In this document: positions 6,968 through 15,437 of the stretch, piece after piece
Layout of the letters: the number at the start of each line of letters is the position of its first letter
Position numbering within the stretch: position 1 is the first letter of the stretch
Source: an uncultured Porphyromonadaceae bacterium
GTDB lineage: Bacteria; Bacteroidota; Bacteroidia; Bacteroidales; Muribaculaceae
Assembly: GCA_900541555.1 (NCBI GenBank)
Contig: UQKE01000039.1
Span: 1 to 21,435 of the forward strand
Reading direction: 5' to 3'
Length of the DNA stretch: 21,435 nt
Translations under genes and position numbers: made by a program
Notes under the pieces: model-generated
Databases searched by the model: none
What the model was told of the DNA's origin: nothing
The model's input: the letters and a program-made list of their open reading frames with translations, nothing else

Positions 6968-7978
6968 TTATTTGTTGAGGGCCGTAGCTACATCGACAGC
7001 GCAAGCCACCGTGCAGCCTACCATCGGGTTGTTGCCGATGCCAAGGAATCCCATCATTTCCACATGGGCGGGAACCGAAGACGAGCCCGCGAATTGAGCG
7101 TCGGAGTGCATACGTCCCATTGTGTCGGTCATGCCGTAAGAAGCCGGACCGGCAGCCATGTTGTCGGGATGCAAGGTGCGGCCTGTTCCGCCTCCGGATG
7201 CCACAGAGAAATATGGCTTTCCTGCAAGAACACGCTCTTTCTTATATGTTCCTGCAACCGGATGTTGGAAACGAGTCGGGTTTGTAGAGTTTCCTGTGAT
7301 GGAAACATCCACGCCTTCTTTCCACATGATAGCCACGCCTTCGCGAACATCGTCGGCACCGTAACATTTCACTTTCGCACGAGGACCATTCGAATAAGGC
7401 ACTTCGCGCACCACTTTCAATTCGCCCGTGAAATAGTCGAATTCAGTTTGAACGTATGTAAATCCGTTGATGCGGGAAATGATCATGGCTGCGTCTTTTC
7501 CAAGGCCGTTAAGAATCACGCGAAGCGGTTCTTTGCGCACCTTGTCGGCTTTTGCAGCGATTTTGATAGCGCCTTCGGCTGCTGCAAACGACTCGTGTCC
7601 TGCAAGAAACGCAAAACACTTTGTCTCTTCGCGGAGCAAACGCGCTGCAAGGTTTCCATGTCCGAGACCCACTTTGCGGTCGTCGGCCACCGAGCCCGGA
7701 ATGCAGAACGATTGAAGTCCGATTCCTATTGCTTCTGCCGCGTCGGCAGCATTTTTGCAACCTTTCTTCAAAGCGATGGCACAACCTACCACATATGCCC
7801 ACTTTGCATTTTCAAAACAGATGGGCTGCGTTTCTTCGCAAGTTTTATAAGGGTCGATGCCGGCTGCGTCGCAAATGGCATTTGCCTCTTCAATGTCTTT
7901 GATGCCGTTTGCGTTCAAAGCGGCAAGAATTTGCTTGATACGGCGGTCTTGACTTTCAAATTTCACTTCTCTTATCAT
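6968..7978 (-). CDS. GGGtGRT family protein
   Basis: The product is a 336-residue soluble protein of the GGGtGRT family, named for the motif seen here at residues 262-268 (SGGGTGRTLHP). The family has no established biochemical function that I know of. It is found in anaerobes next to a NifU/IscU-like gene, as here. Ten cysteines are present (36, 47, 54, 66, 74, 92, 121, 205, 322, 326), including a C-terminal CxxxC, which would suit metal or cluster handling (inference). The frame is open to 8014, but an unusually perfect AGGAGG at 7987-7992 sits 8 bases ahead of the ATG at 7978, deciding the start (MIREVKFESQDRR). That site lies just after the upstream stop codon, so translation is probably coupled. 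Confidence 0.9.
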   Translation of the reverse strand: MIREVKFESQDRRIKQILAALNANGIKDIEEANAICDAAGIDPYKTCEETQPICFENAKWAYVVGCAIALKKGCKNAADAAEAIGIGLQSFCIPGSVADDRKVGLGHGNLAARLLREETKCFAFLAGHESFAAAEGAIKIAAKADKVRKEPLRVILNGLGKDAAMIISRINGFTYVQTEFDYFTGELKVVREVPYSNGPRAKVKCYGADDVREGVAIMWKEGVDVSITGNSTNPTRFQHPVAGTYKKERVLAGKPYFSVASGGGTGRTLHPDNMAAGPASYGMTDTMGRMHSDAQFAGSSSVPAHVEMMGFLGIGNNPMVGCTVACAVDVATALNK

Positions 7979-7986
7979 AAAGCAGT

Positions 7987-7992
7987 CCTCCT
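7987..7992 (-). promoter_or_regulatory. Strong Shine-Dalgarno site for the GGGtGRT gene
   Basis: The minus strand reads AGGAGG, 8 bases before the ATG at 7978 and directly downstream of the preceding gene's stop (7995-7997). Such perfect sites are unusual in Bacteroidales, where most genes in this window have only A-rich leaders. Confidence 0.75.
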
Positions 7993-7994
7993 GA

Positions 7995-8687
7995 TTATTC
8001 TTTACGTGGGTCAATATATTTTACGGCCTCATCGAAACGTCCGTAAGTGCCTTTTGCTTTTTCGATGGCTTCTTTCGGATCTGTCCCGTTTTTAATCATT
8101 TCCATCATTTTGCCAAGATGGACAAATTCGTAACCGATCACTTGGTTTTCTTCGTCGAGCGCCATGCGCGTGCAATAGCCTTCTGCCATTTCGAGATAAC
8201 GCGTTCCGGTTTTCGTAGTTCCAAACATCGTGCCGACTTGGCTGCGAAGTCCCTTTCCAAGGTCTTCGAGAGATGCGCCAACGGCGAGTCCGCCTTCGGA
8301 GAAGGCTGATTGCGTACGGCCATAAACAATTTGCAAGAACAGTTCACGCATTGCCGTGTTGATTGCGTCGCAAACAAGGTCGGTGTTGAGCGCTTCCAGC
8401 AATGTCTTGCCCGGAAGAATTTCCGAAGCCATTGCTGCTGAATGCGTCATTCCGGAGCATCCGATGGTTTCCACCAATGCTTCTTGAATAATACCGTCCT
8501 TTACATTCAATGTCAACTTGCATGCGCCTTGTTGAGGGGCGCACCAGCCGATTCCATGGGTTAATCCGTTAATATCTTTGATTTCTTTCGTGCGCACCCA
8601 TTTGCCCTCTTCCGGTATTGGAGCGGAAGGGTGGTTGGCACCTTTCTTAACGCAGCACATTTGCTGTACTTCATGAGTGTAAATCAT
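7995..8687 (-). CDS. NifU/IscU-like iron-sulfur cluster scaffold protein
   Basis: The product is a 230-residue protein with an IscU/NifU N-terminal fold. The segment IGCSGMTHSAAMASE (75-89) corresponds to the cluster-binding GCG...SSS loop of IscU, and residues C49, C56, C77, C106 and C172 are candidate ligands. Such proteins assemble or carry Fe-S clusters. It is longer than IscU, with an N-terminal CC pair (C11, C12) and a C-terminal acidic helix. No cysteine desulfurase gene is adjacent, so this is not a normal isc or nif operon. It forms a pair with the GGGtGRT gene. The ATG at 8687 (MIYTHEVQQMCC) is preferred over 8726; the leader of about 80 bases runs from the repeat-borne promoter. 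Confidence 0.85.
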   Translation of the reverse strand: MIYTHEVQQMCCVKKGANHPSAPIPEEGKWVRTKEIKDINGLTHGIGWCAPQQGACKLTLNVKDGIIQEALVETIGCSGMTHSAAMASEILPGKTLLEALNTDLVCDAINTAMRELFLQIVYGRTQSAFSEGGLAVGASLEDLGKGLRSQVGTMFGTTKTGTRYLEMAEGYCTRMALDEENQVIGYEFVHLGKMMEMIKNGTDPKEAIEKAKGTYGRFDEAVKYIDPRKE

Positions 8688-8773
8688 AACGCGTCTTAAT
8701 TTAATGCTGTTTATATGATATTTCAAATGAATGTCGCGGACTCACAAAAATTGGCAGTCGCAAATCCACAGTG

Positions 8774-8803
8774 CAAAGATAGTGAAAGGTGAGAGGAAAA
8801 CAA
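8774..8803 (-). promoter_or_regulatory. Repeat-borne promoter of the scaffold-GGGtGRT operon
   Basis: On the minus strand TTG (8801-8803) is followed after 19 bases by TATCTTTG (8774-8781), a perfect -7 box. Its first bases belong to the terminal inverted repeat of the palindromic element at 8777-8845. Transcription should start near 8767. Confidence 0.7.
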
Positions 8804-8845
8804 TCAAGCTTGCTTAATTTTGTTTTCCCGAACCGCATCCTATCT
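8777..8845 (-). repeat. Dispersed 70-bp palindromic element, copy 1
   Basis: Ends are AGATAG (8777-8782) and CTATCT (8840-8845), a perfect 6-bp inverted repeat. Inside are GGT (8788-8790) with ACC (8832-8834), symmetrically 11 bases from each end, and core arms GGAAAACAA (8795-8803) with TTGTTTTCC (8820-8828). The same layout recurs at 16657-16726 and 21374-21435. Confidence 0.82.
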
Positions 8846-8866
8846 CCTCATTGGCTTGCAGGCGCG

Positions 8867-9208
8867 CTAATCGAAACAGACATCGCACGCAGTCCCGACT
8901 GCAGAAACCATGAACATCGATTTGTTGCCGCCGGATATTTCGTCGAAATCTATTTTCACGCCCACCAGCGCATTTGCGCCAACTTGGCGAGCCTTCTCAA
9001 CAAGTTCCTCCATAACGCCTTCGTATGCTTCTTCAAGCTGCTCTTTGTAGCTGGCCGACCTGCCGCCCAAAATATCCCTGAACGATGCCGCAATGTCGGA
9101 GAAAATGTTTGTACCCATAACCACGTTGCACGAAACAACGTCGATATACTTCCGGATATGTCCGCCTTCAATGTAGCCGGTGGTTGTGACTAAAAATCCA
9201 TTATTCAT
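8867..9208 (-). CDS. YbjQ/UPF0145 family protein
   Basis: The product is a 113-residue protein of the YbjQ (UPF0145, DUF74) heavy-metal-binding-like family, which forms small oligomeric rings. Family signatures are TTTGYIEGGHIRKY near the start, GGRSASYKEQLEEAYEGVMEEL in the middle, and GANALVGVKIDFDEI followed by MVSAVGTA near the end. Its function is unknown. The frame is open to 9265, which would run into the preceding permease gene; the ATG at 9208 gives the normal family length and a 10-base gap. It is the last gene of the TolC-HlyD-permease operon, suggesting an accessory role in export, although the family also occurs alone. Confidence 0.88.
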   Translation of the reverse strand: MNNGFLVTTTGYIEGGHIRKYIDVVSCNVVMGTNIFSDIAASFRDILGGRSASYKEQLEEAYEGVMEELVEKARQVGANALVGVKIDFDEISGGNKSMFMVSAVGTACDVCFD

Positions 9209-9218
9209 AAAAGCAATA

Positions 9219-10433
9219 TTAATTTGTTTGATGTTTCGACGAGTGTCTGCGGAAGAACATGCCATAACGGGAAAACTTATTCACCGCCAAGGCAATAAAA
9301 AAGTAGGCAATGGCACAAAGCCACAACATTCGATACTCTGTGGCCACATCGGCGAGCGTTGCGCCATTGGCATTCATGCGCACAAACGCCTGCATGGCCC
9401 ATGTCGACGGGCAACATCCCCCGACAAACTTATACACAGCCGGCATGTCGTAAATCGGCCACGGAATGCCGGACAGGAACAAGAATATCACAGACGTGAA
9501 GACAATGACCACAAACGACGCTTCCCTCTCCCGCACAACCACTTGCAACGACATGCCGAAAAACGACACGGCAAGAATATACGGGATGGCAAGCAAAACG
9601 ATATCCAACAAATCGCCCAATTGCGGATAGCTGAACACCCAAGGCATGATTACCAGCAAATAGAGCAATGGAATGATATAAACCGTCAAGTATGCAAGCG
9701 CCTTGCCAAGCAACCGGCTCACAGCGCCGGAACGCACCGTGTCAAACGGATCCATGCCGCCATAACGGCGACGATGCTCATAAATAGCCCCCCCGTTCAT
9801 GCAAATGGCAAGCAATAGCGTTTGCTGCACAATCAACACCAAAATGCCGGGAAGCAGAAAAGTGGCAAATCCCTGTTCGGGATTGCCGAGCGGAACATAG
9901 CTGCTCGTCACGGTTGCCGGTATCTTCGGGGCTTCCGCGCCCAACGCGCTCATTGTTTCCACCTGAATTTTTCCGCCCATCGCCATCGTGGCATCAGTCA
10001 AACCGATGAGCATCGACTTGTAGCGGATAAGCAACGACATGTCGCAAAAAAGAGTGACGGCCGATTGCTCCCCCCTTGCGATTTGCTTGGAAAAATCGCT
10101 TTCGATCCGCACAATGCCATAAGCTTTCTTTTCGTCGAGCATCCGGCGGGCTTCCTGCATGTCGGCCGCATAACCGGCAATTTCCGTCGATTCGGAAGCA
10201 TCAATCATCCGGCACAAGTCGCGGCTTTTGTCCGACCGGTCCAAATCGACGATTGCCACAGGGACGTCGCGCGACAGCTCCGGATTGTAGATCAAAGCAT
10301 ACACGATCGGATAGGCAAGCGGCACAAGAAATAAAAATATCAAAATGCCTTTGTCCTTGAAAATCGGACGAAATTCATTCTTCCATACCTTGAAAACATC
10401 GCTGAAAAATTTATTAATTGCTTTCATGTTCAA
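9219..10433 (-). CDS. ABC-2 type transporter permease (second of pair)
   Basis: The product is a 404-residue inner-membrane permease of the ABC2_membrane_3 type (YhhJ/YbhR-like). One membrane helix lies near residues 29-50 (GILIFLFLVPLAYPIVYAL), followed by a large extracytoplasmic domain (VPVAIVDLDRSDKSR to about 170), then a group of about five helices from residue 200 to the C-terminus. The TVRSGAVSRLLGKAL and ASFVVIVFTSVIFLFLSGIPWP segments are typical. It probably pairs with the similar permease 6 bases upstream to form the membrane core of a tripartite pump with the HlyD adaptor and TolC. No ATP-binding subunit is encoded nearby. Substrate unknown. Confidence 0.9.
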   Translation of the reverse strand: MNMKAINKFFSDVFKVWKNEFRPIFKDKGILIFLFLVPLAYPIVYALIYNPELSRDVPVAIVDLDRSDKSRDLCRMIDASESTEIAGYAADMQEARRMLDEKKAYGIVRIESDFSKQIARGEQSAVTLFCDMSLLIRYKSMLIGLTDATMAMGGKIQVETMSALGAEAPKIPATVTSSYVPLGNPEQGFATFLLPGILVLIVQQTLLLAICMNGGAIYEHRRRYGGMDPFDTVRSGAVSRLLGKALAYLTVYIIPLLYLLVIMPWVFSYPQLGDLLDIVLLAIPYILAVSFFGMSLQVVVREREASFVVIVFTSVIFLFLSGIPWPIYDMPAVYKFVGGCCPSTWAMQAFVRMNANGATLADVATEYRMLWLCAIAYFFIALAVNKFSRYGMFFRRHSSKHQTN

Positions 10434-10439
10434 CGATTT

Positions 10440-11618
10440 TTATGGGACGTAAACCGGATGCAGGGCATGGCGTTTTATCCTCCGCGCCACAAGCAGAGGC
10501 AGCAGCATGAATGCCAACAAGGCGGCATAGTAGAAGCGGGAATAATAAAGCGGTATGCCATTCAGCATCTGATCGACATAAATAAGGAAATAATACCGGG
10601 CAGGAACGACGTATGAAAATATGGCGATACTTCCATACATGTCTTCAAGCGGATAGGAAAACGCGCCTATCGAGAAGGTCAAAACTCCTATCAGCGAACA
10701 CAGGCTCAAAGAAAGCCGCAGATTCGGCAATATGCCGGCAAGAAACACGGCAAATCCCTGATTGGCAAGCACAAATAAAATCATTGTCGAAACCGTCTGC
10801 AACACGCTGCAATTCAACGGAAAATGCAAATAGCCATACATGACGGATTGAATAAAGATGCCTACCGCCGAAAACACGACAGTCTGCGGAAGCAGCTTCC
10901 CGAGCAATGCTATCGTAATCGAGCCGCGCCCCACGGCTATCCATTGCGGCGAAGTGCGCATCTTTTCCTCATGCCAAATGCTGTAAGCCGTCGTCAACAA
11001 TATCATCAACGCCAAAAGGGCGGGAATAAACGAATTGGACAAATAAACAGAATAGTTGGATTCCGGATTGTGAATCATGTTCGTTTGAAGCGGCACCGGC
11101 TGCAAAAGGGCTTGCGCCTGCGTATCGGTGGCCGAGCCGCTGGCTACAAGGTAGTTTCTCACGATGGCTGCCGAAGTCAACACGGTGTTTGTCTTCAAAC
11201 TGCGAAACAGCAAAGAGCTTGGAATAAAAAATGTGCTGTTCGTATAGTAAGCTATTTCCGGATTTTGCCCCGCCGTAGCGTCCCGAGTGAAATTCTTCGG
11301 AATCACATAAAATCCATATATTTTTCCCTCGCGGATGAGCTGCATCGCGGCTGCCTCGCTTTCGACCTCATGCGTGATGAGCACTTCCGCCGAGGCTTCG
11401 ATGTTGCGCACGATTTGCCGCGTCTCGACGGTATTGTCGAGATCTACCACCGCCGCAGGAATATGGAGCGGCAGCCCGTTTCGCATCAATCCCAGCAAAA
11501 AGAAAGCCGAAGCAATCGGGATGACAATCATGGCAAAAAAATACAGCCACCGGCTGCACAATTGCCGGACACCCCTTTTCAGCGAATCTATAAATCCGAT
11601 ATCAACCATAAACGGCAT
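10440..11618 (-). CDS. ABC-2 type transporter permease (first of pair)
   Basis: The product is a 392-residue permease homologous to its downstream neighbour. It shows the same plan: one helix near residues 25-47 (WLYFFAMIVIPIASAFFLLGL), a large periplasmic domain beginning IPAAVVDLDNTVETRQIVRNIEAS, and several helices from about 200 onward. The matching VDLDN/VDLDR strands of the two proteins show they arose by duplication. An alternative ATG lies 9 bases in (MVDIGF). It follows the HlyD gene by 6 bases. As in its partner, no Walker motifs are present, so energy would have to come from a separate ATPase or another mechanism. Confidence 0.9.
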   Translation of the reverse strand: MPFMVDIGFIDSLKRGVRQLCSRWLYFFAMIVIPIASAFFLLGLMRNGLPLHIPAAVVDLDNTVETRQIVRNIEASAEVLITHEVESEAAAMQLIREGKIYGFYVIPKNFTRDATAGQNPEIAYYTNSTFFIPSSLLFRSLKTNTVLTSAAIVRNYLVASGSATDTQAQALLQPVPLQTNMIHNPESNYSVYLSNSFIPALLALMILLTTAYSIWHEEKMRTSPQWIAVGRGSITIALLGKLLPQTVVFSAVGIFIQSVMYGYLHFPLNCSVLQTVSTMILFVLANQGFAVFLAGILPNLRLSLSLCSLIGVLTFSIGAFSYPLEDMYGSIAIFSYVVPARYYFLIYVDQMLNGIPLYYSRFYYAALLAFMLLPLLVARRIKRHALHPVYVP

Positions 11619-11624
11619 CGCCTC

Positions 11625-12644
11625 CTATTCCAAAACGACAGTCATGCCGGGACGCAACCCCTCGACAGGCTTGACCGGAGTGAGGCGAATTTCAAACGTG
11701 CGGCTGTCAAACTCGCCCGTCACTTTCGTAGCGCGCCACACGGCATAGTCGCCCATGTCTTTTATATAATAAACTTTGGCCTTGACATCCGTCAGCCCCA
11801 ATGCCGGAATCCCGACTGTCACCTCTTTCCCCATCGGAAGGTCTTTCAGCATGGTCTCGCGCACATTGAACACAAGCCAGCGATTGTCGGTTTTCAACAC
11901 ATTCATGATAGGCGTGCCGGTCGAAACCAATTCCCCTTCATTCGGGAAAATGTCGGCTATTTCGCCATCGCATGGCGCCGTCAGATATTGATCTTTCAAT
12001 ATCGATTCCACTTCGCGGACACTGCCTTCTGCCGCGGCTGCCATTGCCTGCGCTGCCATTTTATCTTCTTTTTGCGCGCCTTCTTTGGCAAGATCGTATT
12101 GCGCTTTCGCCGCGCTTTCGGCTGCTATCGCCGCATCATAGGCCGCTTTTGCCTCATCGCGCTTTTGCGCTGGAATGACATTTTGCTTGTAGAGCGACTC
12201 CATGCGCTCATAAGTTTTCTTATGTATTTCAAGCGCAGCCTTTGCTTGCTGCCAAAGGTCGTAGGCGGCAGATATCACCTGCTTGCGGGCTCCGGCTTCG
12301 GCTTTTGCCCTTTGGGCATCCGCCACGTTCTGCATGGCAAGCGCTTGCGCAAGCTTGGCATCGACTGTGGCAGATTCTATTTTCACCAAAGTGTCGCCCT
12401 TGTGCACTTTTTGACCTTCAACCACATAAAATTTTTCCACCCGTCCGGGCATTATGCCGGAAACACGAACGGAAGTGCCTTCCACTTGACCTTGCACAAT
12501 TTGCCGTGGCGGATTGATAACAATAAACCCGATAATTGCCAATACGACAACCACAACAACAGCCGCAGCGATTGCCACAAACAACCCGCGTTCTTTTTTC
12601 TTTATAGTTTTCTCGTCTTCGGTGGTGAAATTCAGATTCTCCAT
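11625..12644 (-). CDS. HlyD/EmrA-like periplasmic adaptor protein
   Basis: The product is a 339-residue membrane fusion protein. A single N-terminal helix (about 21-44, very valine-rich) anchors it in the inner membrane. The first half of the biotinyl-lipoyl-like barrel is SVRVSGIMPGRVEKFYVVEGQKVHKGDTLVKI, followed by a long alanine-rich coiled-coil hairpin (about 95-210). The second half, YLTAPCDGEIADIFPNEGELVSTG, and the beta-barrel (DNRWLVFNVRE) come after it. It bridges the inner-membrane permeases and the TolC channel. It lies 22 bases after tolC and 6 bases before the first permease, in one operon. Confidence 0.94.
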   Translation of the reverse strand: MENLNFTTEDEKTIKKKERGLFVAIAAAVVVVVVLAIIGFIVINPPRQIVQGQVEGTSVRVSGIMPGRVEKFYVVEGQKVHKGDTLVKIESATVDAKLAQALAMQNVADAQRAKAEAGARKQVISAAYDLWQQAKAALEIHKKTYERMESLYKQNVIPAQKRDEAKAAYDAAIAAESAAKAQYDLAKEGAQKEDKMAAQAMAAAAEGSVREVESILKDQYLTAPCDGEIADIFPNEGELVSTGTPIMNVLKTDNRWLVFNVRETMLKDLPMGKEVTVGIPALGLTDVKAKVYYIKDMGDYAVWRATKVTGEFDSRTFEIRLTPVKPVEGLRPGMTVVLE

Positions 12645-12666
12645 ATCATTAATGCTTTTTGATTCG

Positions 12667-14109
12667 TTAGTAATTGAGCGTTCCTGTCACTTTCGACAAA
12701 TAAACATTGCAAAGGCGCACGTCGATTTCCGCATCGATGTTTTCCGAATTGGCTTTCAGCCATGCTGTTTGCGCCGCCATGACATTGTCGATCGGCATGA
12801 CGCCTTCGCGGTATCCCACTTGCGCCTGACGCATATTTTCTTCCGCTTTTGCAAGATTCGACCGAGTGGCAACAAGCGTCTTTGCCGCTTCATTCGTGCG
12901 GAACGATGCCTGAGTCACTTGCAATTCGATTTTTTCCTTTGCCTCGTCGAGTTCAAGTTCCTTGACAATGCGCTCGCTTCGCGCAGCCCTGTATTTATTG
13001 TAGTTTCCACCCCAATGCCAAAGCGGTATCTTCAACATCGCCCCTACGCTGAACATTCCTTTGAAACTTTTATCGAATCCATTGAAAATGTTCGGGTTTG
13101 AAAAGCTGTAAGCCCCGACAAGAGCCAAATTCGGAAGCATGTCGGCCCGCGCAGCGTTTTGTTTCTGCTCATAAACCTTCACGGCAAGTTCAAGGCTTTT
13201 CACATCCGAACGATTGGCATAGACTTGCTCCATGTCGTAGGACACCGGCGGAATATCTTCGAAAGCGCTCCGCCCTGCCGTTTCGTCGACAAGCGTGAAA
13301 CGGGCATCCGGCGGCATTCCGCAAATTTGCGCAAGCGACATGCGCGACAAGGCCAAGCCGTTTTCCACTTTTGCCAAATCGATTTCCGCTTCGTTCAGCT
13401 TCACTTCGACATTCAGCAAATCAGATTTGGTTGCAACGCCTTCTGCCATCATCACCTCAACGTTGCGCCGCAATGTGTCGAGCAATTCTATATAGCTATC
13501 GGCAAGTTTCTTTTTTTCGCCGAGCGAAACCACCTGCCAATAGGCGGCATCTACCGTGTAAACCACTTCCCTCGCCGTATTGTCGTAGAGTTGTCCGGCA
13601 AGTTGCTGCCCGTATTCAGCCATTTTGTTGAGCGCACGGATTTTGCCGCCCATGTAAAGCGGCTGCGTGAGCGTGACTGCCCCGACAAATGTGTTGTGGA
13701 TGTCAAATGTCATGGCATCTTTCGGAATGACTGCCGTTTGCGACGGCACTACTTGCCCGTCGGGCGTGGTCAATGGCGTGCCGTCGGGTTTCATGACAAG
13801 GTTGTACTGGTAAGAGCCGGTCGCAGGATCGAACGATTGCGTCGGAAGCATCTGGTCGCCCGAAAGCAATGATATTTCTTTCTGATTGTATAAATAAAGG
13901 CCGGAAAAGTCGAATCCGGGCAAATAAGCCGCAAAGGCTTCCTTTTTGGTATATTCGGCCGCCTTTATCTTTTCGGCTGCCATCTGCATGGTTTTGTTGT
14001 TGCGGAGAGCCATGCTCCGGCATGAATCAAGTGGGATAGGCTCTTCTGCGTGGCAGATGGGCGCTATCGATGCAGAAAGCAAAAAAATGGCAAAAATGTT
14101 GATGCGCAT
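12667..14109 (-). CDS. TolC-family outer membrane efflux protein
   Basis: The product is a 480-residue outer-membrane channel subunit. Residues 1-22 form a signal peptide ending in CHA, and the mature protein starts EEPIPLDSCRSMALRNNKTMQ, the usual first helix of OEP proteins. Two repeats are visible, each with a long coiled-coil pair, beta-barrel strands (LPGFDFSGLYLYNQ; LPNLALVGAYSFSN) and the GVATKSDLLNVEVKLNEAE helix. A proline- and threonine-rich insert at about 105-130 lies within the first barrel segment. It is the first gene of the exporter operon. The gap to the NCS2 gene is 53 bases with no convincing promoter, so read-through from upstream is possible. Confidence 0.95.
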   Translation of the reverse strand: MRINIFAIFLLSASIAPICHAEEPIPLDSCRSMALRNNKTMQMAAEKIKAAEYTKKEAFAAYLPGFDFSGLYLYNQKEISLLSGDQMLPTQSFDPATGSYQYNLVMKPDGTPLTTPDGQVVPSQTAVIPKDAMTFDIHNTFVGAVTLTQPLYMGGKIRALNKMAEYGQQLAGQLYDNTAREVVYTVDAAYWQVVSLGEKKKLADSYIELLDTLRRNVEVMMAEGVATKSDLLNVEVKLNEAEIDLAKVENGLALSRMSLAQICGMPPDARFTLVDETAGRSAFEDIPPVSYDMEQVYANRSDVKSLELAVKVYEQKQNAARADMLPNLALVGAYSFSNPNIFNGFDKSFKGMFSVGAMLKIPLWHWGGNYNKYRAARSERIVKELELDEAKEKIELQVTQASFRTNEAAKTLVATRSNLAKAEENMRQAQVGYREGVMPIDNVMAAQTAWLKANSENIDAEIDVRLCNVYLSKVTGTLNY

Positions 14110-14162
14110 AGTCTTGTTATTGTGTAAGTGCTAAATTAACAAGAATACGCGATAAATTGTTC

Positions 14163-15428
14163 TTAATTCCTTTTCAAAAAGACAAAATGTTCAACAAAAA
14201 CGACCAATAGGACACCCACAACAAATCCATTGGTCAAAATGGGGCGCAACATGGCAGGCAAGCTGTCCGACACCGAAACAGGCATGAAAGCGACGATAAG
14301 CGCCGCGCACAATGGCAGGGCAATAGTCAAAGCGTGCTCGAAGGTTTTCACAGAATGCGTTTCGACAATCATATTGAACGCCGAAGCCAATTGAAGGACA
14401 ATAATATAAGTGAGCAAAATGCCTATGACGAGATTCGGCATCAATGTGAGCCACGCCACTGCCGCCGGAAAACAAGCACACAGCAGCAACCCGATGCCGC
14501 AGGGAATGATCGTGTAGCGAGAAGCGCAACGAGTGGAAGATATGATCCCGGGAGAAATAGAAAAATCCACCGGCCCTATCACGCCAAGCAGACCGGAAAA
14601 CACATTTCCCAACCCTACGACGGCGCAACCGCGTTTGGTCCTTTTCGCCGTGTCCGCAGCGCCGGTCATGCTCCTGACCGACTCGATAGAACCCAATTCG
14701 TTGATAAGCAATGCAAAAAAGCATATCAAAAATGCGACGACGACAGCCGGATTAAAATCAAAATGGACAAACAACCGGCCGTGCAGTGCGGCTCCGGCTG
14801 TGGAAGGAGACGCCGGCAGAGGATTGAACAAAAAATAAGCGACAGTCGCCCCGACGGTAAGCACGACAACCGTCATCGTCTTTCCTATGCCCGAAAGCAT
14901 CCGGTCTATCAAAAAAACGGCAACAATGGCAACGATAAAAAACACGAAATTAAACACCGGGTTGCCATCGCTAAAAACAAGATTAATAATGACAGGAGCC
15001 AACGTCATGGCTATCAGCCCAAGAATCGTGATGATGACACGCGGCGTGAATATCCTGACAACCTTGTCGAGAAAGCCGGATACCGACAGCAAGAACAAGA
15101 CAGCCCCGCCCGTGGCAAGTGCCGTATATACTGCATCGAAACCTTCGGAGGCAGCCGATAGAATCCCGACAATCAGCACGGCGGCAGGACCGACCACAAT
15201 CGGGAGCCGATGCCCAAAAAACGCTTGCGCAAGCATCGTGATGCCCATCACGACATACACTTTTTGCAGATAGAGCGTCTGCAACGCCACATTGTCGGCA
15301 AATTGCAACTTGCCGAGCACTGCGACAGTCAACACATTCGGAATCGAAACGACAAGCCATTGCAACCCATAAAGAAGCAAATGACGAAAAGGCGGGCGCT
15401 GATTGAGCGTATATTTAAAATCCATCAT
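14163..15428 (-). CDS. NCS2 family nucleobase (uracil/xanthine) permease
   Basis: The product is a 421-residue inner-membrane transporter with about 12-14 helices, of the nucleobase-cation symporter-2 family. Recognisable parts are the GLQWLVVSIPNV start, FGHRLPIVVGPAAV in the first repeat, NELGSIESVRSMTG and GVIGPVDFSISPGIISSTRCASR, where the usual NAT signature (Q/N-x-G-x-x-x-x-T) is degenerate. It is a divergent member, so substrate (uracil, xanthine or urate) cannot be assigned. The start may be the ATG at 15428 or the next one at 15425. It lies 9 bases after the glycosyltransferase gene, in an operon whose logic is not obvious. Confidence 0.87.
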   Translation of the reverse strand: MMDFKYTLNQRPPFRHLLLYGLQWLVVSIPNVLTVAVLGKLQFADNVALQTLYLQKVYVVMGITMLAQAFFGHRLPIVVGPAAVLIVGILSAASEGFDAVYTALATGGAVLFLLSVSGFLDKVVRIFTPRVIITILGLIAMTLAPVIINLVFSDGNPVFNFVFFIVAIVAVFLIDRMLSGIGKTMTVVVLTVGATVAYFLFNPLPASPSTAGAALHGRLFVHFDFNPAVVVAFLICFFALLINELGSIESVRSMTGAADTAKRTKRGCAVVGLGNVFSGLLGVIGPVDFSISPGIISSTRCASRYTIIPCGIGLLLCACFPAAVAWLTLMPNLVIGILLTYIIVLQLASAFNMIVETHSVKTFEHALTIALPLCAALIVAFMPVSVSDSLPAMLRPILTNGFVVGVLLVVFVEHFVFLKRN

Positions 15429-15437
15429 GACAAACGA

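Noticed and set aside
10824..12662. A 612-codon open frame on the plus strand
   Set aside because: It is antisense to the permease and HlyD genes, whose proteins are clearly recognisable. The translation is rich in His, Arg and Cys, as expected for a reverse-frame shadow.
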